From positions 3,202,629 to 3,266,628 of the forward strand of contig NW_004955465.1 of NCBI RefSeq assembly GCF_000276665.1: a DNA stretch of 64,000 nucleotides. The letters run 5' to 3'. The notes beneath the pieces are model-generated. The model saw only the letters and a program-made list of their open reading frames with translations. It searched no databases and was not told the origin of the DNA. Source of the DNA: Chinchilla lanigera. Its lineage: Eukaryota > Chordata > Mammalia > Rodentia > Chinchillidae. Below are positions 25,301-36,774 of this stretch, piece by piece. Each line of letters begins with the position of its first letter. Positions within the stretch are counted from its first letter, which is position 1. Made by a program: the position numbers and the translations under genes.

Positions 25301-25793
25301 TCAGCTACCCACATACGTGCAGAAGGTGATATGACAGAAGAGAAGATAAGACCTTCTTCTGTAAATTGCTGAAGTCTCACTGTAGAGAAGAAACTCACAA
25401 ATGAAACTGGGTACTGCAGTAACTAAGCGCTAAATGCTATGCTCCACCCATACCATGGACTACAAACCACAGGAGGCCCTTCTCAAGCTGATGGAGTCCG
25501 AGGGCTCACACCAAGCCTACTGAGCCCAATGTTTAAGAGAGGAAGGCCAAGCAGTCAGGACTGCTTCTGTAGCTAGATTTGAAAAGCTGTGACCTTGGCC
25601 ATGGGTGATGGGAGAATCCAGAGACACAGGGGAGGATTAGATGGTGGGATTGAAATGATGGAGATTTTTCTAGGAAAATTGAAAAACACTGGATGGGGTG
25701 CCATCTGGAAGCAAGGTAGATTCAGATAAGCAGAAAGATGAAAGGAGGGGAGAATGGTAGATGTGTGCACAGGCTGGAGAGTACACATGAATA

Positions 25794-25795
<2 letters not shown>
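22395..25795. other. Non-coding stretch
   Basis: No gene recognised. Contains the 12-bp hairpin at 24191 and a T20 tract near 24910. Confidence 0.55.
24191..24222. repeat. Perfect 12-bp inverted repeat (hairpin)
   Basis: TTTAGCATTTAG, an 8-base loop AGAAAATA, then CTAAATGCTAAA. No mismatch in the stem. Confidence 0.95.

Positions 25796-25828
<33 letters not shown>
25796..25828. repeat. (GT)n microsatellite
   Basis: About 33 bases of pure GT. Confidence 0.97.
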
Positions 25829-25831
<3 letters not shown>

Positions 25832-26394
25832 ATTTATACTATGAGCTCTCCTCATGACTCCAGCTGCTTCTCACCAGGCCTGGTCCTGTGCAGGTGGAGA
25901 CTCACCTTCAGGGAGCCAATAAACAAGGGCTCAGATAGGGGAAGGCACAGAGCAGAAGGCTGGTGGGCAGTGTAGCCCTGGGGTTAGGGCCACACACACT
26001 CAGGAAGGACACAACCTGGTTTTATATCACACCCACGACTCACCTGGCTTGGAACTCTGTGCCAGTTGTAAAACCCAGTGGAGTCTCCATTTTGCAACAT
26101 GGAAAAGAACAATCCAACCTATGTGGAGAAATTGGTACCTAAGATGACTGTTAACCAAAATCATGTTTGTAAATATCTAGCACAGGGCCTGGTCCCTGGA
26201 GGATGGGGCAAGGTGGGGGGCCTCCATCAAGGCTCAGGAAGACAGGGATCAGGGAGATTAAAGGGGATAATGCTCAGTGGCTTGTTTTCTTTGAGAGGTT
26301 TCTGGAAATTTCTCATAAACTAAAATTTTTGCTTTCTCCAATTATTTTTTGAAATGATTTTGTATATATAGATTGCTTGCAAAACAAAGTGTTA

Positions 26395-26585
26395 TCAAGC
26401 CAGGCACGGTGGGACATGCCTGTAATCCCAACACTCTGGGAAACTGAGACAGGAGAACTGCAAATTTGAGATCAACCTGGGCAATTTAGCAAGACCCCAG
26501 CTTAAAAATTAAAAGTTTTAAAAAGTGCTGGGGATGTAGACCTAAGTTCAATCCCCAGTACTACAATCAATTAATAATAAAAAAC
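26395..26585 (+). mobile_element. B1-ID dimeric SINE
   Basis: AGCCAGGCACGGTGGGACAT and CCTGTAATCCCAACACTCTG, then a linker and ID half (GTGCTGGGGATGTAGACC, TTCAATCCCCAGTACTAC). Confidence 0.88.
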
Positions 26586-26757
26586 TGGTATGAAACTAAA
26601 ACATAAACCTTGGTCCCAGCGTGCTTATATTTTTAGGACTGATCTTGTTTCCTGAGGTCTGGTATTCATCCAGTGTCTAAACTGTTCCTCTAGAAAGGAT
26701 CTGTAACTTCGTCTGAACTCAGGGCCAGATTTACTTTGTGCTGCTATTGTAGAACAC

Positions 26758-26990
26758 AGGTCAGCGCAATTTTTCGCAAAGAGTCAGACAAAACATGACT
26801 TTGGCTTTGTGAGTTGTACCATCTCTGTGGCAACCACTCAGCTCTGCCCTTGCCGCTTAGGAGACAATGTGTAAATGAATGGGAATGACTGTGTTCTAAT
26901 AAAACTTTATTTAGAGACATAGAAATTTTAATCTCATGTACTTGCACATTGCATGAATATTATTCTTTCCTGTCACCACCCCCTGCCAAG
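26758..26990 (+). mobile_element. hAT-like DNA transposon relic (non-autonomous)
   Basis: Matches a familiar mammalian hAT-type MITE. GGCTTTGTGAGTTGTACCATC, broken here after GGCTTTGTGAG, is followed by CTCTGTGGCAACCACTCAGC, GTAAATGAATGGGAATGACTG and TCTAATAAAACTTTATTTA. Ends are worn. The exact family name is not certain. Confidence 0.55.
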
Positions 26991-28959
26991 GCAGGCCACT
27001 TAAAAGTGTAAAAGTTATTCTCAGCTCATAGCTACAGAACTGGAAAACTGACCTTGCCTTAGGTTCTGACAAGGTTCATCCTTTGCTCATTTTTCATAAA
27101 TGTAAACCGGAAGGCTGCCCTCTAAAGTGTGTTTTTCTCCTTCCCTTCCTGCGCACCAAGCACAGCCTCAAGGTAAACACGTGTTCTTTGAAGTTGCATT
27201 TGTATTCTTAGTCAATGAGCAAGGACTTAAGCACCTATAACGTACAAGGTGACCCAGGAGTCAGCAAGACACCACCCTGTCCCGCCGGAACACACACCAA
27301 AGCTGGCAGAACAGACATCAACAAATCTGTGTGCTCCAAAGTGAAAAAGCCCTTATAATGGAGCTGTGTTCCAAGCACAATGGGGGCACAGTAGAAGGAG
27401 GGAGGGATGGGTTCTGAAAGGGCGAGGTGGGCAGGGTGGGGGTTGTAGACACAGAAGCACAAAAGAGTTAGTGTTGGGGCCGGGCTCCACAGCAGCAGGC
27501 AGGAGCTAGGGCCGTCTGTGCAAGTCAGGAAAGGTAGGAGCCCATTCTGGGATTGGCGAGTCCGCACCCCTACCCCCACGTGGCTGGAGGGCGGAATGGG
27601 AGGGAGAGAGGGACAAAGACACGGAGGGAGGAGAGGACGGAAGGCCAGAAAGAGTGAGGGCTCAGAGCACAGTCTCTGCCAAAGTGTCCAGTTTCTGTGT
27701 TTTAAGTCATACAAGTGTCACCGGTGCGTTTTAAACACGGTAGTAATGGGATTGGCTCTGTATTCCAGGAATTCAACAGGTAGCAACATAAAAGATAGAC
27801 TGGGACAGGGAGAAACTTCAGGCAAAGAAACTATAGAGAAATCGGTGGCACAGTTCAGAAAGAGATTCGGGAGACTGACCTAAGACTGAATTCTCGTTGT
27901 GATTCGTGCTGGGGGGACTCACGCACAGCTCTGACCTCCAGAGGTGGCTTTGTGCTCTCTGTGAAGTGCTGGACTCGAAGATTTCCAAGGTTGTTCAAGC
28001 CCTTGCTCTCATGCCCTGGTTCTATGACCTACCCCCACCCACCGGGTCCTCTGAAGTTGTAGACAGAGGTCTCTTTCCTCCAGCACCCTCTTAACATCTG
28101 CTGCATTTGCACGAATGGCTTACCGCAGCTGGAAAGCCACTGGGGTGCCACCCAGCGCTGTGCTCCTCGATCCTGCCTGCAGAGGGTCTGGGAAGGCATA
28201 GCCTTGGCAAACAAACAGGCAGGTGGCAAGGCTGACAGGCAGAGACCCCTGCTATTGAAAGCGGTGGACGCACAGGGGTCTGAACCCCAGGCCAGGGCCC
28301 ATTTCAAGAAGGCACCCTGAAATGGGAGGACAAGGGCTGCCGCAGAACTCCATGAGGTAGTCCAGTTTAAACCTCATGTTTGCACCCAATACTTCAGGGA
28401 ATAGATGAACAAGGGGCTGTTTCTCTGTTCATTGATGGAACTTGTGCTCCTCCAAGCACTTTAAGGAAACATACTAAACGGCACTAATAAAGTAGCAACT
28501 ATTTGCATGACTTACCCCGCTAATGTAAGACCGGAGCGCAGTATTTTAACTATTTATAATATCCTACAGTGCTTAAACATGGGTAAAAAGAATCAAGAGA
28601 AATAGATCATTCCCTACTGAACACGTTGCATTGGCTTCTTTCATGCTTAGGAAAACCTCCAAGTCCCCTTCCTCCTACCTCTGAGCTTGTCTGTTCTGTA
28701 TGTCCCGCCTACTCCACGCTAGCCACGCTGGGCAGCTGCCTATGAAGTAGAAGGCACACAAACGGGGAGGTTCCTCACCTATTTCTGAATGCTTTCCACT
28801 CTCCAAATATCAACAGCCTAATATTAACAATACTTACAATTAATAAAACAATTGCATATTAATGGCATTTATATAATATACTATAACAATGCCATATAGT
28901 AACTAATATATGAGAAACATAATATTAATGTTGAAGTGATAATAATATCAATAATAAGA

Positions 28960-29165
28960 AGCATCCATTTATTAAGATCTTACAATATACCAAATACTAT
29001 TAATTTATATCCACCTCGTTTCCTTTCATCCTTATTATAACCCAGCAAGTGCATATTATTATTTTCTCTACTTATACCTCAGGACACTAAATTCAAGTTT
29101 ATTCCAAATGCATTCCAAAAAAAGTGTGCCTGATTCCAACACCCTGTGTTTTTCTGCATGCAGCT
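28960..29165 (+). mobile_element. MIR SINE relic
   Basis: TTTATTAAGATCTTACAATA, CCTTATTATAACCCAGCAAG and ATTATTATTTTCTCTACTTA follow MIR order. Confidence 0.55.
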
Positions 29166-30109
29166 AATGGTACACAAACCTTAACCATCTCGAAATAAAC
29201 TTCAGGTGCATTTTAAGTGTCTCACTGTCCTGGTAGAAACAGAAACCACAGGACAGTCCCTCCGTAGGAATCAAGATTTCTAGCTCGAGAATGAAATTAC
29301 AAAAATCCCAGATCAGGCCTTGGGACACTGTTTTGAAATGTCAGGTGGGGTGGAGTAGTTGGTGTCTACATACCCAGAGTGGTACTCATCCCACAAACAA
29401 GAGGGTTCGGCCTCGGGGCTGAGGAAACCAAAGGAATGTTATCTGCATCTCCTGGAGGCCCCAAGACTCATCTTACCGATGGAAAGCGCTTTGACTCATG
29501 ATCCTCCCTCATCCTGGCAGATACTGAAAACAACTTCTTGCAAACTAACTTCTGCAAGGCTGCTAGAAAGACCCTCGCCCCACAATGCACTGCGTGCTTC
29601 ATTTGCCTCCAGAGAAATCTTGCAGAATCACTCGGCTCATTTTTGCTTAAGGACAAATGGGGAGCAAGCACAACCTATCGGAGGCAGAACAGGTGTGTCA
29701 TGGGCCCATCCAGGGAACCGGTGCCCCCGTAAGCTGCAGCTCAGCTGCAAACCCTCTACCTGAAAACCAGGCTAAACAGACAGTTGCTCTCCTGTTCTTG
29801 CTTAGATTATAAAAGTAGAGTTTTAACCCATTGGGGATTTGATTAGAGTTTTAATCCAGGAGAGAAGGGAGAGCAAACTCATTCTGCTCCAAACAGCCAG
29901 GAGAAAAAATAAAGACTGATTTTTCCGCGCCCGTCATGTAGTCTGGTGGGAGAGCCTCCCACTGGGGACAGCTATTGTCTGGATTTACCAAGTCTCAACC
30001 CTGAGGCCCAGAAAAAAAGAATTTTTCTCCTCACTAAAAGTGACTATTTCTGTCTTCTCCTGGGTGATTCTCTGCTCTGCAGAAATGAACAAATGGAGCC
30101 TCTATACAA

Positions 30110-30191
30110 AATCTTGGAGTGGCACTGGGCTTTTTTTTTTTTTTTTTTTCAAAATCTTGGAGTGGCACTGGGCTTTTTTTTTTTTTAATTT
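30110..30191 (+). repeat. Tandem duplication with poly(T) tracts
   Basis: CAAAATCTTGGAGTGGCACT plus GGGC and a T run occurs twice in tandem. The first T run is longer (about 21) than the second (about 14). Confidence 0.95.
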
Positions 30192-31297
30192 TAGAAATAA
30201 AAGGAGGAAAATACTAACAGATCGACAACGTTTTACAAAATAGCAAAGGATCAGCACAGACATTACAGAGTTACAAACAGAGTGGTAGGGAATTAACAAT
30301 GCTTATTGTATTACATATTGATATCTTCAATGTAGTTTCTCATGAAAACACATATAGACATACAAAGCTAATCAACCAATGCCTCACTGACAGTTTTTTT
30401 CAGCAAGGAAATACAGGAACCAGACTTATCAAACAGCGTGCGCCCCTCTTCCCAGGATAATAAGTGTTGGTGGGTTAATGGGTCATCCTTGGGAGAGAGG
30501 TCAGAAGGAAAAAATGGCAGTGTTCAAAGCCGGAGCTAGCAATGCCAGCTATCAAAGAGCACAGAATTCGGGGCCTGCGCTGATGTATAGGGCGTGCCCT
30601 GGCCAGCCCATTGAGGGGTCACATCTAACCTTTATCCTCAACAAAGACGGCAAAGGTCGCTGTGAGTGTCCGCAGCTCAACTCCAAGAGGCCCTGGTGAG
30701 ACGCTGTCCAAAGAGCCCCGTGCCCAGGCAGGGAGCTTCTCCTCACTGAGGGAGAATTGTATTCCAGCTCCCTGCACACTGACGTTGCAAAGTACTTTGA
30801 ACACTGCATAGAACAAAAAAAAGCAAACAGCCACAGAAAAGGGAGGGGGAAGGGCAAGGAGAAAGAGACAGAGAGAAAGAGACAGAGAGGGAAAGAAAGG
30901 GAGATCAGCAGGGGTAGTTAGTAAAAGGGGCCCGGAGACAGAAAACCTATTGTTCCCCGGATTCGTTTCATGTAGAGATTGTGAGGTGGATGGCTTTGAA
31001 ATGAAACGGGTTTATGAACTAGTTGCTAGGTCACAGGAAGCGCGACTGTCAGACTGCTTTTGTGAATTTGGATTCTTTAAAATTTAGGTTAATCTTAAAA
31101 GGAATGTATCTCCTTTTCCTGCTTTCTCTTTCCTTTTAAAAAAAAAATCTTTAAAAAATTTTATAAAGTGGGGCTGTGCAGAGGTCTGGGACGGTTCCCC
31201 ACGTTCTGTTTTATTTTCCGCCCTTTTTGATAATGTAAAAAGAAATGATCGCATTACAAGGTCTTTGTCGCGAGTTTTTTTTTTTTTTTTTAGAAGT

Positions 31298-31460
31298 TGG
31301 AGTGGGCGGAGCTTCGTCATTACCTTCCCCCACCAGCCAATGATGGGTGATATGCAAATGAGTCCGTGATCAGCCAGCCTCAGTCAAAACAGTGAGCTCA
31401 GAGGCTCTGGGAAGGCGCGCTGCGCGGGGACCGAGTTCAGTCGCTTTTAGCACCGCGCTC
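31298..31460 (+). promoter_or_regulatory. NEDD9: NEDD9 proximal promoter
   Basis: Immediately upstream of the MKYK exon there is a GC box (GGGCGG, 31304-31309), a CRE-like half site (CGTCA, 31315-31319), a CCAAT box (31337-31341) and a perfect octamer ATGCAAAT (31352-31359). CpG density rises sharply from about 31,405. No TATA box is placed correctly, so initiation is probably dispersed. The motifs are read directly; their use is inferred. Confidence 0.7.
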
Positions 31461-31461
31461 C

Positions 31462-31503
31462 ATGGAGGGGCGGACGGTCCCGTGCTTAATGCTGTGTAAC
31501 TAG
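31462..31503 (+). other. Upstream ORF in the NEDD9 5' leader (13 codons)
   Basis: ATG at 31462 with G at +4 opens a 13-codon frame that stops at TAG 31501-31503, 33 bases before the NEDD9 start codon. It lies in another frame from NEDD9 and does not overlap it. If transcription starts upstream of 31462, as the promoter motifs suggest, ribosomes would meet this ATG first. The -3 base is T, so leaky scanning is likely. Confidence 0.55.
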
Positions 31504-31536
31504 TGCAGGACCACGGCTCAGCTCACCTCCGCCGAA

Positions 31537-31548
31537 ATGAAGTATAAG
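31537..31548 (+). CDS. NEDD9: NEDD9 coding exon 1 (residues 1-4, MKYK)
   Basis: This tiny coding part of the first exon reads ATG AAG TAT AAG and ends on a codon boundary (phase 0). It is followed at once by a strong 5' splice site, GTAAGAGT, at 31549. MKYK followed by NLMARALYDN is the start of the common isoform of NEDD9/HEF1/CAS-L, and exon 2 downstream begins exactly with AAT CTT ATG (N-L-M), so the join is in frame. The start ATG has a G at -3 (context GAAATGA), which is adequate. The exon lies in a CpG-rich segment with promoter motifs upstream, so it is the proximal promoter's first exon. The transcription start is not fixed by sequence; I expect it between about 31390 and 31460. Mammals also have a distal alternative first exon for this gene (N-terminus MWTR, as I recall); it was not found in this window. 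Confidence 0.93.
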
Positions 31549-31890
31549 GTAAGAGTAGCTTGTGCCTGAGGTTCCTCTGGACTCTGGAGGCTGTGCCTGC
31601 GTGTGTGCGTGTCCCACTGTGACAACTTTGGGTACGAACGGGACCCTCGGGTGGCTTGGAGAGATCGGGACGGGTCTCGGTCACTGAGGTTGGCAGGCAA
31701 GAAAACAAAAACAAAAACAGTCTTTGTGACCCCCGTTCATCTGTCTGAAACTGGCCGGGGACTAGACGTGGTGAGAAGCTGGACTTAGACACCGTGCGGG
31801 AGAGGGCGTCTGACTGTACCGCTCAAGTCTCAGCGGCTCCCCCCAGAGCCTGGCCCGGCCTCCGCTGCTCGGAGCCCTGAGAAGAGGAAT

Positions 31891-33464
31891 CAGACCTGCT
31901 GAGACTCCAAGGCAAAGTTTTGCAGACTTGGACTTAAGCGTTTGGCCTGGGAAGCGGTGTGTCACACGCAGTTTTGGTGGGAGAAATTAAAAGCCCAGAT
32001 ACTATTACAGGGCTGCTGATGGAGCTGCACAGCCTTAGATGGTATTGAATGTAAACTGAATGAGTATTCGTCATTTCTTGAAAACGTTTTACTGGGGCTT
32101 GAATGGGCTGAGAGTAGGTGGCTCAGGCCGGTTTGGTGTCCCTGTATCTTTCAGAGGAATACCTCAGCAATGATAATATGAGTACCTCAGCAGTAATAAT
32201 ACTTAGGCAGCATTACCTCCCAGTGCACTTTGCACCATAGCTTGTGTGTTTATTCTTGGCAAAAGGAATAGGACTGGCTCAGCATTTCCCAGCTAAGGAG
32301 GCAAACAGCCCCCAGGAAAGGCAGGACGGTACCAGATTGCAATGAATTGGGCATGATTCCTGCGCCCTGGATTTATGGGCCTTAATAATTTTTTTAAAAA
32401 TTGCTATCATTAAAATGAATGTTGGCAAAGTGGCTATGCTTGTGGGATTGACCATTTGTACTGCCTGTCTGGTCTTCAGGGATTGGCTATCTAAGAGCCA
32501 CTTTGCTCTCTCTCTGCATTATCCAGTCTCTGGACAATCCTTTTTTGATGTAAGGTTGTAAATACTTGCTGTCACTAATAGCCACTGGGCTAACCTCAGT
32601 GATAAATCTTTTGTTCAATGGCCATAAATCTTGTTCTAAAGCTCTAAGTCTAACTGTCATAAGTTGTTACTGTGATGTGTGAGTTATAGTTCTTGAAAAG
32701 GTTACAAATGTCTGAAAACACAGGTATCAGTTATCCCTGTACTACTGGCTTTCCGTTATCTGCCTCAGTAGGGGAGGTCGGAGGAAAGGAGGATCTTGAA
32801 GCTTATTAATATCTGACTTCAGGATACAATCAGACAGAAATCCTTTCACCTGGCAGGGTGGTTCTCTTTCTTGAAGGGGTGTGTGCCCTATTTCCATAAT
32901 TTCCTTATTTAGAACAGGAATAAGACTGGCATTTACTTGGCCTGGAGTGAATTTTTTTCTCTTCCTCTCTATGCTGCTGAATTAAAAACTAGCTTACAGA
33001 GAAAAGAGAAAGTATGTTGGTATTTTGTTATTAGAAAGTTAAATGGCTGAAATTAACCTTGAGTTCTGCAATCCAGAAAGTGATACAAGTGACAAGGTCT
33101 AAAGTAATGCTTTTTATTCAGTGACCTCAACATGTTTAGCTTTACCCTTGATGGAAAGAAAACATCATAATGACTGACAATGTAAATGGCAACGGGCATT
33201 CCTGAAGAAAGCCTGCCTCTCTGCTGGGTCTTACCAGTGCTGAAAGCTCTGCCAAATGGTATAACTACGTGATTTTTATTACTTTGTGGACACCTTCACC
33301 CGCAAAAATTCTGCCTTCTTCAAGTAAACACATGCCAGATCAACACCTTATGTTGACTATAACACCCACTGTTCTTTTAAAGTCTAAATTTCCTCTCTAC
33401 TAAATAGTAGTGGAATGACATCACTGGAGATCCACCAGGACGATATAGGATTGTCATATGTAAT
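31891..33464. other. Intron 1, 5' part, no recognised repeat
   Basis: Holds an imperfect 19-base duplication at 32160-32178 and 32183-32201 (17 of 19 identical). Otherwise nothing I can name. Confidence 0.55.
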
Positions 33465-33660
33465 TCTCCTTTTATTTTATCTTTTCTCCCCAATTCTGGG
33501 GATTGAACCAGGACCTTCACAGTGAGCTATAGCTCTGCTTATTTTTCGTTTTGAGTCAGGGCCTTGCTAAGTTGTCCAGGCTGGGCTCCAATTTGACAGT
33601 CCTCCTGCCTCAGCCTCCTGGAGTGCTGGGATTACAGGCATGAGCCACCTTGCCCGGCTT
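33465..33660 (-). mobile_element. B1-ID dimeric SINE, minus strand
   Basis: Reverse ID half (TCTGGGGATTGAACCAGGAC), then TTGCTAAGTTGTCCAGGCTG and GAGTGCTGGGATTACAGGCA from the B1 half, which ends GAGCCACCTTGCCCGGC. Confidence 0.9.
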
Positions 33661-33661
33661 A

Positions 33662-33812
33662 GAGGTATTATTTTTATACCCATTTTCGAGGGCAGAAAGA
33701 GTAGCCCAGAGAAGATATGTAATTTATCTGATGCCCCACAGCTAGTTAACAGTGGATTTAAACTAGGACAATCTGGCTCTAGAACTCATGACTTAACCAC
33801 TTTTAAGAGAAC
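33662..33812 (+). mobile_element. MIR SINE relic
   Basis: AGAGGTATTATTTTTATACC, CCCACAGCTAGTTAACAGTG and CATGACTTAACCACTTTT lie in MIR order. Confidence 0.7.
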
Positions 33813-34029
33813 CATCTTTGATCTCCTTAAAACATCCTTCCAACTAGTGTTTTCTTCTCCCATTATTTCATCTCGACTGTTCCTACAGGATAGATTGCTA
33901 TTTTATTTATTTTTTTTTAGACACAAACTCTACAAAGCTAACACTAACTTTTTTAGACACTAACTCTGAAATGCTTTCTTGGTAGTTATTTGTTTAATTT
34001 GAGCCACTTAGGTAGTAAAACCAGATAAT

Positions 34030-34135
34030 TATTAGACTGTAAAATCCAGGAGTCAGGAATTATCTCTTAAACACTATGTTACTCAATAAACTATAAATTT
34101 AGCACTGACTTAAAACGCTTATTGAAAGATTTATA
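34030..34135 (+). mobile_element. L2 LINE 3' end relic
   Basis: AGACTGTAAAATCCAGGAGT and ACTCAATAAACTATAAAT follow the L2 tail. Confidence 0.45.
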
Positions 34136-36144
34136 AATCAGGCCCTAAAAGGTTCCTTGCTGTTGTTAACCAGCTGATCTGGTTTGGCTACTTCAGGGAC
34201 CACAACTTCAGGAGACCAAGCAACCTCCACTTGTTTTGTCCTTAATATGCAGTGCTCCAGGCCAGCTAGCAATTATTGTCAATAACCGCAGGACTGAGGA
34301 ATGTGAGCTATTACTTGAGGTAAACTGTTCTGGTCTGCACATATCGAGTCTGTTTTTACTTTACTGTACGTTTCCTATGTGTTCATAGGAAGGCTGCACT
34401 TAGTTCTGAGCACTTATGGCTCTATTTCTTTTAGAAGAGATTCAGTCTGTGTGATAGTAACTCGAGAGGCTTCATCTACTAAGTTTTCCACAAAAACCCC
34501 CTTCATGTACAGAACATGTTCTGCATGGGGGTGGCGGCTGGAGGAATTGCTCGGAAGCCCCTGTTTGCTTCAACCTTCCAGGCTCCAAGCTGAGATCTCG
34601 AGGAAGCTGGTTCCTGCAGTTTGCAAAAAGACTGATTGAAGGACGCCTGCGCCACTGTGTTTGAGCAGAATCCCCGAGGCCCCGCCCACGAGTGCCCAGG
34701 CCTGGATGCTGCGCCCCTCCCCCACTCTCACCCCAGCTGCCCGCCTGACCTCCAAGCACTGGGCAGTTGGGGGGGCTTTGCCAAATTTCTGAACCCTTAC
34801 GGTGCCCATAAGTAATTGGAAATCACTTACCTCGCCTACCATACAGCACATTCAAACGTTCTGACTGAAGAAAAAGTACACATGGCACTCTCAGTACAAT
34901 TAAGAAAGCTAAGGTCTGGAATTCAGATTCTTGGTGTTCTGCTTGAATGCCGGCCAAGTGGGTCAAGGAAAGGCCAAAGCCTGTACAATGAAAAGCTTTT
35001 GAAGGGAACTTTGAAATTATTATCTTCTCAAGGAAGCTTGAGGAGGAAATGATAGAGGGTCCTTGATTTAGTTAGTATGGTCATTTGTAACCTATAGAAT
35101 TCTCAGTTTTTCTTTACTTTGGTACTTTGGCTCTAAATTCTGTATTTTTCTCTAAATGATTTGTTGCCGTCAACCTCTTCTTTCGAACTGTATGAGAGCT
35201 ATGCATGTAAAAGTACCAAAAGATGTTTTGAAAAATATTAACTGCCTTAGCTATGTATGTATTTATTTACAACCCCATTTTGAAGACTAAGGAACTTAAC
35301 CTGCAAAGAGATGAACACCTTTCTAGAGGTCCCTGTAATACCAATGCTAGCCAGTTGGTAACACACACCAAGGATTCCTCAGCACCCTTCCCCGACTGGA
35401 ATACTGGTCGGTCCTATTCGCAGAATTTTTCAGTGGCCTCCTCTCTTCCCCCATTCCCGGTCTTCTATTAAAAGAAATAGTTCCAAGGCCCTTTGCAAAT
35501 TTGCAAATTTCCTTCCCCTTTTGTGCCTTTGTAATCTCTTTGGCTCTCTCTCTCTCTCTCTTTTGTTTTGTTTTGGTTTTTTGTAAATGCACTCTGCATG
35601 GGTCTCCAGAAACAGACTTCTGTAGGGCTCACATCCCCCCACACACACACACACACCTGTAACATACTTCCTGTATTCCTGGTCTTGCCCTCTCTTTGGA
35701 CTCTGATGAGGAAGTCCTGTTCCCTCGCTGCTCCCATTCCTTGGCCCCTGACTATGCCTATGTGGCTTGAATAGCCTGTCACGTCCCACTGGGAAAGTCT
35801 CAGAAGCCTAATAAAGCCTTTATCTCCTGGACCGCCTGTCACCCCTTCAACAGGCTTTATGTTTTTCACCTCTGCCCTGCTCTGTTAGCACTACCTTACT
35901 TATTAACCACTTTTAGTGAAGTCACTATCTAAGTGATACCTGGAACTCTTGTAGGCTATCCAGTTTTAAGTACGCCGCACTGAATAGGAGAGACCCATCC
36001 TTTATTTGAACATAGAGGCAGGCTGAGAGACAAGTCCTAGAATTGAAAGCATCATCTAGGTTCTGGTAAGCCTGACGGAGCAAGAACTTGGTTTTATTAT
36101 GCCCTTATAATACAAATAAAAAAGAGTGTGGGCTTTGAAGGGAG
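34136..36144. other. Intron 1, mostly single-copy
   Basis: Contains a 14-base perfect palindrome at 34510-34523 and (TC)n at 35544-35560. A GC-richer patch lies at 34640-34760. Confidence 0.55.
35635..35657. repeat. Short (CA)n run
   Basis: A C-rich start followed by nine CA units. Confidence 0.9.
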
Positions 36145-36335
36145 GCATTTCTGTTTCTTGTGGCTTAAGCTCTGTGATCTTGGGCAAGTTAAGCTCCCTG
36201 AGCCTCAGATTTATGTGTAAAATAGGGACAGTAATAACCACCCTGCTGCTATTGTTCCAAGGCCCAAGATAATATATGAATATAAACTGTTATCCTTACC
36301 ATATAAAGTACTCCTGGCACATGGCAAGTAAACAA
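36145..36335 (-). mobile_element. MIR SINE relic, minus strand
   Basis: CTCTGTGATCTTGGGCAAGT, GAGCCTCAGATTTATGTG, AAAATAGGGACAGTAATAAC and CTCCTGGCACATGGCAAG are the reverse MIR blocks. Confidence 0.75.
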
Positions 36336-36774
36336 GGCTATTGGCCCCAGCTCTCCTCATAGGGTAGATGCTCAAAGACGTTAAAAGGCTGGTGTGGCCT
36401 CAGGACTTGGTGACGGGCTTATGTCCAAAGCCCAGTTACTAGGTTCAGGGGTTAAGTCTTGCTGAGTAGTGCATAAGCCTGCAGGTGCAGATGGAAATGT
36501 AGATCCCAGACATGAGGACCTAACAGGGTGCCCATGGGCATGGCCCAGCTTTGTAACCTGTCACTGACTTGGTTTCTTCTTCGTTACTAGTAAGACACAA
36601 CATCCTTAAAGCTACAGGATCATTCTCATCATGGGTACTCCACAAACATTAAAGTCAATGTGGAATATATAGTCATAGGATTTCCATTTTAAAGGATTAA
36701 CATTGCATAGTATACTACAAATGCATGGGTTATGTTTCAAATCTTATTTTTGTTTCTGATCGTAGGGTTTCTGG

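Larger units (their letters stand above)
26991..31297. other. Promoter-distal upstream flank of NEDD9
   Basis: Includes an L2/MIR-like patch at about 27215-27330, an AT-rich block (28800-29060), the tandem duplication at 30110 and a GA-rich run (30859-30901) with a 14-bp unit repeated. No exon supported. Confidence 0.5.
31395..31890. promoter_or_regulatory. NEDD9: CpG-island-like segment over NEDD9 exon 1
   Basis: About 14 CpG dinucleotides fall within 31400-31540, and more continue to about 31880, against a surrounding background with very few. It covers the 5' UTR, the first coding exon and the first 330 bases of intron 1, as expected for an active promoter. Just inside the intron are two GCGTG cores (31599-31603 and 31607-31611), the core of the AhR/ARNT response element. 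Confidence 0.7.

Noticed and set aside
29359..29763. 134-codon open frame 2 kb upstream of exon 1
   Set aside because: Considered as an alternative first exon, but it has no fitting donor and no similarity to known NEDD9 isoforms.
1..31300. Distal alternative NEDD9 first exon (MWTR type)
   Set aside because: No ATG-TGG-ACN-AGR sequence followed by a donor was seen; in other mammals this exon lies much further upstream.
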